Positions 22,872-28,198 of a stretch of 28,198 bases of DNA are shown one piece after another. The DNA is taken from NCBI GenBank assembly GCA_035308345.1, contig DATGGW010000430.1, positions 1-28,198 of the forward strand, read 5' to 3'. Position 1 is the stretch's first letter, and each line of letters begins with the position of its first letter. The DNA is from CF-113 sp035308345. GTDB lineage: Bacteria > Chloroflexota > Ktedonobacteria > Ktedonobacterales > Ktedonobacteraceae. Below the pieces are notes generated by a model, which was not told the DNA's origin, did not search any database, and saw only the letters and a list, made by a program, of their open reading frames with translations. The translations under genes were made by a program, and so were the position numbers.

Positions 22872-23028
22872 ACAAAAAACCCCTGCTCTCAGGGGTTATA
22901 GCTTCGTTGCTTTTCCCCTCATCTCGCGGAAATATCCCGCCGGAATTGGCACCCTTCCCTGCAACTTCGCAGGGTGGGTTGTCGGGCTTCACAGGGCCGT
23001 ATCCCTCCACCTCTCTTGATGAGATCAG
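22872..23028 (-). promoter_or_regulatory. SAM-I (S-box) riboswitch with its own terminator
   Basis: On the minus strand the aptamer reads CTCATC-AAGAGAGGTGGAGGGA, then GGCCCTGTGAAGCCCGACAACC, a variable arm, then GGTGCCAATTCC, and closes P1 with GATGAG (5' strand at 23018-23023, 3' strand at 22918-22923). These are the invariant SAM-I blocks; GACAACC in place of GGCAACC is a minor change. The terminator stem follows at 22878-22897. The bases AGGGG just inside the 3' strand of P1 can pair with CCCCT of the terminator's 5' arm, giving a ready antiterminator. SAM binding should therefore stop transcription. Confidence 0.95.
22874..22897 (-). terminator. Terminator of the SAM-I riboswitch
   Basis: AACCCCTG and CAGGGGTT form an 8-bp perfect stem around the loop AGAG on the minus strand, running into six T (22874-22879). 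It lies upstream of the Met T-box, so transcripts stopped here never contain the T-box. Confidence 0.9.
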
Positions 23029-23077
23029 TTAATGCCGCGCGTATTCATTTGTATAGGTACTAACAAACCGTAAAGTA

Positions 23078-23107
23078 AGTATACCGGAGACAACTTACAA
23101 ATGTCAA
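23078..23107 (-). promoter_or_regulatory. Sigma70-type promoter for the metX operon
   Basis: On the minus strand TTGACA (23102-23107) and TATACT (23078-23083) are separated by 18 bases. The start of transcription should fall near 23070, about 45 bases before P1 of the SAM-I riboswitch. No second promoter is visible between the two attenuators, so one transcript would carry both. Confidence 0.8.
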
Positions 23108-23127
23108 GGTTTTTTCACTGCGCGACC

Positions 23128-23991
23128 CTAACCAACCTTTTCTCCCCAGGCTGAGAGATAATACCAGAGCCCACGGAAATCCTCACGCATCATCTCCATC
23201 AAAGCCTGCTCATAGAGTCCATCGAGTTCTTCCTGGGTCGCGACTTTCATTTTGATCAGAAAGGGTTGTGATAGTTTTATGGCGAACTGCGTGTTCTGAT
23301 ACATCGACTCGTGCGCCTCAGTTCCGGCGGAAAAGTCGATAACATACGCCTTCATCTTGACGTTGATGCAGCCTGCATCCAGCAGGAAACGCCCCAACAT
23401 CGGCGTAATGCCAAGACTTCTATCATCTTGCGAGAAACTCTGTCCTTTTAACCTGAAGGCGCGAAAGCCGATTGTGTTCAATTTTTCCAACGCAAAACTA
23501 TTGGTAGTGCCATAGGTGTCAAATTCAGTCAGGCGCAAGATGCCACCGGGTCGCGTAATACGCGCGCACTCTCGCATCAGACGAGACCATGCAGTCGTGG
23601 GCATAAAGCCAATAATAGCGCGGGCATTCACCACATCGAAGGAGCCATCGGGAAAGTCAAGTGGCTTCAGTACATCCATCACTCTGAAGTGAGCATTATT
23701 CAACCATTGCACTCGTGCCTCAGCACGCGCAAAGTCGATCATCAGCTTACTCACGTCGACCCCTGTCAACTGCATGCCGGGATTCGCTCTTGCCAGGTCG
23801 CGCACCCAACCACCAGGGCCGCAGGCGATATCCAGGACATCGTGAATGTTGGCGAGGTCAAGTTCCTCCGGCAAAGCTCCACCCATGCTCTCTGTGAAAA
23901 TACGATCTTGATCCAGAAGTCTGGCCATTTCTGCCGCGTCTCCAGCATCAATAATATAGGTGTTCTCTTCAGGTCGATCATCTGTTGGCAT
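23128..23991 (-). CDS. Class I SAM-dependent methyltransferase
   Basis: A 287-residue methyltransferase. VLDIACGPGGWVRDLARANP is motif I; TGVDVSKLMIDFARAEA carries the acidic residue for the SAM ribose; FRVMDVLKPLDFPDGSFDVVNARAIIGFM covers the post-I and motif II region; RPGGILRLTEFD is motif III. The C-terminal 100 residues have no close family I can name, so the substrate (small molecule or lipid) is unknown. GAGGAG lies 9 bases before the ATG. It lies upstream of the metX promoter on the same strand, and divergent from hom. Being next to SAM-sensing control may be chance. Confidence 0.85.
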   Translation of the reverse strand: MPTDDRPEENTYIIDAGDAAEMARLLDQDRIFTESMGGALPEELDLANIHDVLDIACGPGGWVRDLARANPGMQLTGVDVSKLMIDFARAEARVQWLNNAHFRVMDVLKPLDFPDGSFDVVNARAIIGFMPTTAWSRLMRECARITRPGGILRLTEFDTYGTTNSFALEKLNTIGFRAFRLKGQSFSQDDRSLGITPMLGRFLLDAGCINVKMKAYVIDFSAGTEAHESMYQNTQFAIKLSQPFLIKMKVATQEELDGLYEQALMEMMREDFRGLWYYLSAWGEKVG

Positions 23992-24133
23992 AACGGAAGG
24001 CTCCTCTTTTTATATGTTCTGGCGTATACTTCACATGAGGTCACTATTATACATAGATGTACTGCATGTTACAATATGAGCGAACAATGTTTGATCTTAG
24101 CCATAGCAGCACTATTCTAGAAGGCAGTAATAC

Positions 24134-25177
24134 ATGCGACATATTCGAATCACGCTCGTTGGTTTTGGCGTGGTTGGTCAAGGCTTTGCCGAACTGCTCG
24201 CGAACAAACTGGAATATCTCAAACAACGCTATGAGACCCGACTCACGCTGGTGGGCGTCGCCAATGCCCGGCATGGCTTTATCTATCGCGTCGATGGGTT
24301 AGATGTTTCCATGCTGCTAGAGCTTGCGAGGCAAGGGAGACCTCTGACGGAGCATCCCGATGTGAGGCGCTGGAATATAGCATTAGACGGATTGAAGGCC
24401 ACAGTTGCAGATGTGTTGGTCGAGGCATCACCAACCAACCTGCGCGACGCGGAACCGGCGCTGAGCCATATACGTATTGCGCTCACCAAAGGCATGCATG
24501 TTGTGACAGCCAACAAGGGGCCGGGCGCGCTGGCTGCCAGCGAACTGTTCGCGCTGGCGCGAGAGCATAGTGTGCAATTGCGTATGGAGTCATCAGTCAT
24601 GGCAGGCACACCCGTCATCAGCGCCATCCGCGAAGGTATGGCCGGAGCCAGCGTGACAGCTATACGCGGCATCCTCAATGGCACCTCCAACTACATTTTG
24701 AGCGCCATGGCTTCCGGCCGTGATTTTGATGGAGCGCTCGCAGACGCCCAGGCGAATGGTTACGCTGAAACCGACCCGACCGCCGATGTCGAAGGCTACG
24801 ATGCCGTGGCAAAAACGCTGATCCTGGCGGCACTGGTCTTCAATCATCCACTGCGTCTAGAGCAGGTGGAACGGCAAGGCATCACCGCTATTACCCGAGA
24901 GCAGATGCAGGCAGCTACTGAAGCCGGAAAGCGCGTCAAACTGATTGCCTCTTTACGGCTGCTGTCCGCACATAATGGTCAGGCCGATACACTTGAGACC
25001 AGCGTGAAGCCAATTGCATTGCCTTTGACCGATCCCCTGGCGCGCATCGATGGCGCTATGAACGCCATTTCCATCCAATCGGATACGCTCTCCGAAGTAA
25101 CGATCACCGGGCCTGGGGCAGGGCGCGTCGAGACAGCCCAGGGCCTGCTGGCGGATGTGCTGGCCTGTATTAGATAG
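24134..25177 (+). CDS. hom: Homoserine dehydrogenase
   Basis: A 347-residue homoserine dehydrogenase that reduces aspartate semialdehyde to homoserine. ITLVGFGVVGQGFAELL is the dinucleotide-binding loop; HVVTANKGPGAL contains the catalytic Lys region; ESSVMAGTPVISA, RGILNGTSNYILSAM and NGYAETDPTADVEGYDAVAK are the substrate and hinge blocks. The protein ends after the catalytic domain, with no C-terminal ACT domain, so it probably lacks classical threonine feedback through that module. It supplies homoserine to MetX, encoded divergently 1.6 kb away. A TACAAT (24070-24075) is a possible -10. No terminator is visible after it before the ilv promoter. Confidence 0.94.
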   Translation: MRHIRITLVGFGVVGQGFAELLANKLEYLKQRYETRLTLVGVANARHGFIYRVDGLDVSMLLELARQGRPLTEHPDVRRWNIALDGLKATVADVLVEASPTNLRDAEPALSHIRIALTKGMHVVTANKGPGALAASELFALAREHSVQLRMESSVMAGTPVISAIREGMAGASVTAIRGILNGTSNYILSAMASGRDFDGALADAQANGYAETDPTADVEGYDAVAKTLILAALVFNHPLRLEQVERQGITAITREQMQAATEAGKRVKLIASLRLLSAHNGQADTLETSVKPIALPLTDPLARIDGAMNAISIQSDTLSEVTITGPGAGRVETAQGLLADVLACIR

Positions 25178-25283
25178 AGTATAATGCGCAAAGGGTCGCC
25201 CTCGTATCCTACGCCTACGAAAACTTAGCTGCCAATATTTCCCTCATTTACCTCAAATAATGCGAATCTCGCGAGAATCGGGG

Positions 25284-25312
25284 TTGACAAAGAAATTACA
25301 CTGGTGTATGCT
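25284..25312 (+). promoter_or_regulatory. Sigma70-type promoter for ilvB-ilvN
   Basis: TTGACA (25284-25289) and TATGCT (25307-25312) are separated by exactly 17 bases. Transcription should start near 25319, which places the first terminator hairpin about 10 bases into the transcript and ilvB about 520 bases downstream. Confidence 0.8.
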
Positions 25313-25328
25313 CTTTACAAGCGAAGAA

Positions 25329-25385
25329 GCGTTACAGAGAACACGGCGAGGTTGCTGTTTTGATCTCTGTACGCCTTTTTATTTT
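25329..25385 (+). terminator. Promoter-proximal terminator in the ilvB leader
   Basis: GCG-T-TACAGAGA (25329-25340) pairs with TCTCTGTACGC (25364-25374) in an 11-bp stem with a single bulged T, around a 23-base loop, followed by CTTTTTATTTTC. Being only about 10 bases after the predicted start of transcription, it would yield a short RNA of about 65 bases unless bypassed. It could also end read-through from hom. Confidence 0.75.
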
Positions 25386-25410
25386 CATCAGAGTTTTGGG
25401 GAGCAGCAAT

Positions 25411-25719
25411 ATGGCAGCAAACTGGAGTACAATTTCACAGCCAGCAATGTTCGTTGGTAAAGACCGTACCCGGCGTATGCCGATGCCTGCGCACATGCCC
25501 GCAACATGTGCTGCAACTGCTGCCTTCGCAAGCATTCTACTCATTGGAACCGGCGTAATCACGCCGGTTTCTTTGTTTGTGCTCGCGCTTTGCCTCGGCC
25601 TCGTGCTTCTTGTTAGCCTTGTGGCGTTAATTAGCCTCATCCTTAGCGGCCTTACCGGACGCATTGTTACGGTAGGGCTTACAGAGGGGCTGACCCCAGG
25701 TACGACGAAGGGAGACTAA
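25411..25719 (+). CDS. Leader ORF rich in Leu/Val/Ile, upstream of ilvB
   Basis: A 102-codon frame with ATG 25411 preceded by GGGGAG at 7 bases. The first 40 residues (MAANWSTISQPAMFVG and on) are unremarkable; residues of about 42-90 contain a dense run of branched-chain residues, for example SLFVLALCLGLVLLVSL followed by VALISLILSGL. In this run Leu is encoded by CTT, CTC, CTA, TTG and TTA but not by CTG, which is common in the surrounding genes. The position between promoter and terminators of an acetolactate synthase operon suggests an attenuation leader peptide; its length is unusual for that (ilvL is about 32 residues). A small membrane protein is the alternative. Confidence 0.55.
   Translation: MAANWSTISQPAMFVGKDRTRRMPMPAHMPATCAATAAFASILLIGTGVITPVSLFVLALCLGLVLLVSLVALISLILSGLTGRIVTVGLTEGLTPGTTKGD
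25546..25580 (+). terminator. Hairpin within the ilvB leader ORF, terminator-like
   Basis: GGAACCGGCG (25546-25555) pairs with CGCCGGTTTC (25562-25571) in a 10-bp stem with one G-T wobble around TAATCA. The following TTTGTTTGTG is a broken T-tract, so it may be a weak terminator or a pause hairpin. It lies exactly at the beginning of the branched-chain codon run. Confidence 0.5.
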
Positions 25720-25759
25720 AGGAAGCAACGACGCGACCAATCCAAAGCAGTAACCTTAC

Positions 25760-25797
25760 AACGAGGACCTCCCGGTTCGGACGGTTCTCGTTTTTTA
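25760..25797 (+). terminator. Rho-independent attenuator just before ilvB
   Basis: AACGAGGACC (25760-25769) pairs with GGTTCTCGTT (25783-25792), 10 bp with one G-T wobble. The loop holds a small CCG/CGG hairpin, and a T-run (TTTTTTATT) follows. It ends about 40 bases before the ilvB ATG and after the leader ORF stop, the classic position of an attenuator. Confidence 0.85.
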
Positions 25798-25837
25798 TTG
25801 TCTTTATCCAGGTCATAATTTATCACAAGGAGGAGTT

Positions 25838-27616
25838 ATGCAGGGTTCTGCAATCATCACGCAGCAGGCGGAGGAAGCGCGCAGAGCGGCAGCCCATCAC
25901 GTGGACGCGCGCGAACTGACCGGCAGTCAAATCCTCTGCGAAGCGTTAATACGCGAGGGTGTCAACCTCATGTATGGTTATCCTGGCGGCGCGATCATGC
26001 CCTTTTATGACGCGCTCACCTCGTATCCTATGCTGCGCCACGTGCTCGTCAGGCATGAGCAGGCGGCGGCCCACGCAGCCGACGGCTACGCGCGCGCAAC
26101 AGGTAAAGTTGGCGTGTGCGTCGCCACCAGTGGGCCAGGCGCAACCAACCTTGTCACGGGTCTGGCGACCGCGTTCATGGACTCCACGCCCATCGTCGCC
26201 ATCACGGGCCAGGTCGCGCGGCCCTTTATCGGGCGTGATGCCTTTCAAGAGACCGACGTGCTGGGTGTTACACAGCCCATCACCAAACATAATTTCCTGG
26301 TGCGGCGCGTCGAAGACCTGGCCGAGATTGTGCATGAGGCGTTCCGCCTGGCGCGTGGCGGGCGTCCCGGCCCGGTACTGATCGACGTTCCCAAAGATGT
26401 GCAGTTCGCCAAAACACTCTACCCCGCGCCTGTACCCATCAGCTCCATTGAGCATTATCGCGTGACGCGCTTGCCACAGCCCTCAGCCGCGACTATCGAA
26501 AAAGCCGCGCGTATCATCGGCGAGGCGCGGCGTCCGCTGCTTATGACCGGACATGGCGTAATCCTATCCAATGCCTATGACGAGTTACAGGCTTTCGCCG
26601 GGAAGACAGACATTCCGGTGATCACTACCCTGCTGGGTCTGAGCGCGTTTCCTGAAACACATCCCCTTGCCATAGGTATGCCCGGTATGCATGGTCCCGC
26701 GCACGTCAACCGCGCCATTGGCAAGGCTGACCTGATAATTGGCGTCGGGCTGCGCTTCGATGATCGCGTCACGGGCAAGGTGAGCGAGTTCGCGCCACAC
26801 GCGCGCTTCATCCATATCGATATCGATGCGTCGGAGATGCACAAGGTCAAACACGCCGCGGTGCCTATCGTGGCCGATGCGAAGGCTGCCCTGACCGCGC
26901 TGGTTGATGCTGTCGAGACGGGCGATCATAGCGACTGGCTGGGCGAGATTCGCTCCTGGGAGGCAAAGGATGCCGGGCGCAGCGCGCAAATCCAACGCAA
27001 CCAGCATTATCCTGACCCTACCAGCATCCTGGAGGCAATTCGCGAGGCAACCGGCGGCGATGCCATCATCGTTACCGATGTGGGACAACACCAGATGTGG
27101 ACGGCGCGTCACTATACCTGGACACGCCCCAATAGCCATATCACATCGGGGGGGCTTGGCACCATGGGTTTCGCGCTGCCCGCGGCCATGGGCGTCAAAA
27201 TGGGCGTGCCTGATGCAAACGTGTGGGTGGTGGCCGGTGACGGCGGCATCCAGATGAATATCCAGGAACTGGCTACCCTCAAACAGCACGGCATCACCGT
27301 CAAAGTCGCCATCATGAATAACGGCTACCTGGGCATGGTACGCCAGTGGCAGCATTTCTTCCACAACCACAACTACTCCGAGACGCCCATTACCGGTCCC
27401 GATTATGTCAAACTGGCGGATGCTTATGGCTTGACCGGCATGCAGATCACCAGGCGCGAAGATGTGCAGGCCGCTGTGCGCAAAGCCATGGAGACCGAGG
27501 GCGCCGTGATTATCGATTTTGTGATCGAGTCCGAGGCCAATGTCTATCCAATGGTCGCGCCCGGTTCGGCTATCACCAACATGATTGAAGAAACCGCCGG
27601 GGAAAGTGAGGACTAA
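25838..27616 (+). CDS. ilvB: Acetolactate synthase, large (catalytic) subunit
   Basis: A 592-residue thiamine-diphosphate enzyme that condenses two pyruvates, or pyruvate and 2-ketobutyrate, at the head of valine, leucine and isoleucine synthesis. YGYPGGAIMPFYDAL and the catalytic Glu74 in VRHEQAAAHAADGYARA start the Pyr domain; GRDAFQETD and RPGPVLIDVPKDVQ follow. The diphosphate-binding motif begins at GDGG (467-470), with MNNGYLGMVRQWQ behind it. About 25 residues precede the conserved start. AAGGAGGAG gives a strong ribosome-binding site. ilvN follows 7 bases after the stop. Expression should depend on the leader at 25319-25797. Confidence 0.96.
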   Translation: MQGSAIITQQAEEARRAAAHHVDARELTGSQILCEALIREGVNLMYGYPGGAIMPFYDALTSYPMLRHVLVRHEQAAAHAADGYARATGKVGVCVATSGPGATNLVTGLATAFMDSTPIVAITGQVARPFIGRDAFQETDVLGVTQPITKHNFLVRRVEDLAEIVHEAFRLARGGRPGPVLIDVPKDVQFAKTLYPAPVPISSIEHYRVTRLPQPSAATIEKAARIIGEARRPLLMTGHGVILSNAYDELQAFAGKTDIPVITTLLGLSAFPETHPLAIGMPGMHGPAHVNRAIGKADLIIGVGLRFDDRVTGKVSEFAPHARFIHIDIDASEMHKVKHAAVPIVADAKAALTALVDAVETGDHSDWLGEIRSWEAKDAGRSAQIQRNQHYPDPTSILEAIREATGGDAIIVTDVGQHQMWTARHYTWTRPNSHITSGGLGTMGFALPAAMGVKMGVPDANVWVVAGDGGIQMNIQELATLKQHGITVKVAIMNNGYLGMVRQWQHFFHNHNYSETPITGPDYVKLADAYGLTGMQITRREDVQAAVRKAMETEGAVIIDFVIESEANVYPMVAPGSAITNMIEETAGESED

Positions 27617-27623
27617 AGCTATC

Positions 27624-28184
27624 ATGAGCGAGCAAGCGGACAACCGCAAGGCCGCTCCCTCGACAAGCGAGAGAGCAGGCCAGGCAGATGCTCCAAAGGG
27701 TTCCGGGCGTTCGCATACGCTGGTAGTTCTGGCCAACAACGAAACGGGGATGGTAGATCGTATAGTGGGGGCGCTGCGCCGCCGCCGCGCCCAGGCTCAG
27801 ACCATCTCGGTTAGCCAGAGCGAAATGCCGGACGTCTTACGTATCACCATCGTGATGAATGACTCCGAAGTAGGAGTCGAACAGTTGGTTGAGCAACTGC
27901 GCAAAATTGTCGATATCCGACATATCGTCAACCTGTCATCGGGACAATCGGTCGCGCGCGAACTGGCGCTGGTAAAGGTAAATGCTGCTGCGGAGACGCG
28001 CACCGAGGTTATCGAAGTGGGCCACCTCTTCGGAGCGCATGTGGTAGACCTCGCGCAGGAAACTATCACTTTGGAAGTGACCGGCAGCGAAGAAAAAATT
28101 GAAAAGTTAGTTTCACTCTTGCAACGTTTTGGTGTGCGTGAGATCGCTCGCACCGGTTCGGTGGCGATGACTCGCGATATATAG
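27624..28184 (+). CDS. ilvN: Acetolactate synthase, small (regulatory) subunit
   Basis: A 186-residue regulatory subunit with an N-terminal ACT domain (SHTLVVLANNETGMVDRIVGAL to about residue 105) and a C-terminal ALS small-subunit domain (LALVKVNAAAETRTEVIEVGHLFGAHVVDL). It binds IlvB, raises its activity and confers valine feedback. The first 30 residues (MSEQADNRKAAPSTSERAGQ and on) are polar and Ala/Ser/Gly-rich, an extension the family usually lacks. ATG 27624 is chosen; the open frame reaches 27585 inside ilvB, but GAGGA lies 11 bases before ATG 27624. The gene ends 14 bases before the window edge, so ilvC or other ilv genes may follow outside. Confidence 0.94.
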   Translation: MSEQADNRKAAPSTSERAGQADAPKGSGRSHTLVVLANNETGMVDRIVGALRRRRAQAQTISVSQSEMPDVLRITIVMNDSEVGVEQLVEQLRKIVDIRHIVNLSSGQSVARELALVKVNAAAETRTEVIEVGHLFGAHVVDLAQETITLEVTGSEEKIEKLVSLLQRFGVREIARTGSVAMTRDI

Positions 28185-28198
28185 GGACGCGCTTTATC

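Noticed and set aside
25319..25837. T-box in the ilvB leader
   Set aside because: Neither GGTGGNACCGCG nor a stem I pattern is present, unlike in the metX and argC leaders.
26585..27739. 384-codon minus-strand open frame opposite ilvB-ilvN
   Set aside because: Fully antisense to well-identified genes; residue composition (many His, Asp, Gly) is that of a reverse frame in GC-rich DNA.

Overview
The window is 28 kb of ordinary chromosomal DNA, dense in biosynthetic genes, with no tRNA, rRNA, CRISPR array or intact mobile element that I can see. Coding sequence is moderately GC-rich. T-box leaders, a SAM-I riboswitch, family-typical Bacillus-like P5C dehydrogenase and many short GC-rich palindromic intergenic repeats together suggest a Chloroflexota bacterium, perhaps of the Ktedonobacteria type. 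That placement is an inference from gene content and style, not from a marker gene.

Layout. 1-194: tail of a prephenate dehydrogenase. 291-1122: a DGPF/YCII protein and an SRPBCC protein. 1123-2814: GTPase HflX behind a long leader with small ORFs. 2954-5129: a FAD oxidoreductase, a small unknown gene, and a convergent F420-type NADP oxidoreductase. 5389-5880: a decayed ISL3-type transposase, followed by a GC-rich repeat block. 6165-8540: endonuclease III facing a two-gene phospholipid operon (lipid kinase, acyltransferase). 8541-11074: repeats, then argC-argB behind an Arg-type T-box leader. 11225-11992: a membrane protein with a Pro/Gln/Tyr tail. 12307-16363: P5C dehydrogenase, a metallo-beta-lactamase-fold hydrolase and a MurC-like ligase in one run. 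16508-17299: a PATAN/DUF4388-like protein.

17296-23127 is the most interesting region. A minus-strand operon metX-metY-lysC-asd is preceded by one promoter and then two complete transcription-attenuation devices in series: a SAM-I riboswitch with its own terminator, followed by a methionine-specifier T-box (codon ATG) with its own terminator. Read together, transcription should reach metX only when SAM is low and uncharged tRNA-Met is present. The homoserine dehydrogenase that links asd to metX lies nearby on the plus strand (24134-25177), with a methyltransferase gene between.

25178-28184: ilvB-ilvN (acetolactate synthase) behind a 0.5 kb leader holding a consensus promoter, an immediate terminator hairpin, an ORF with a Leu/Val/Ile-rich stretch, and a second strong terminator just before ilvB. 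Thus three amino-acid operons (Arg, Met/Asp, branched-chain) in this window each appear to be controlled by premature termination, using different sensors: tRNA-Arg, SAM plus tRNA-Met, and probably translation of a leader ORF.
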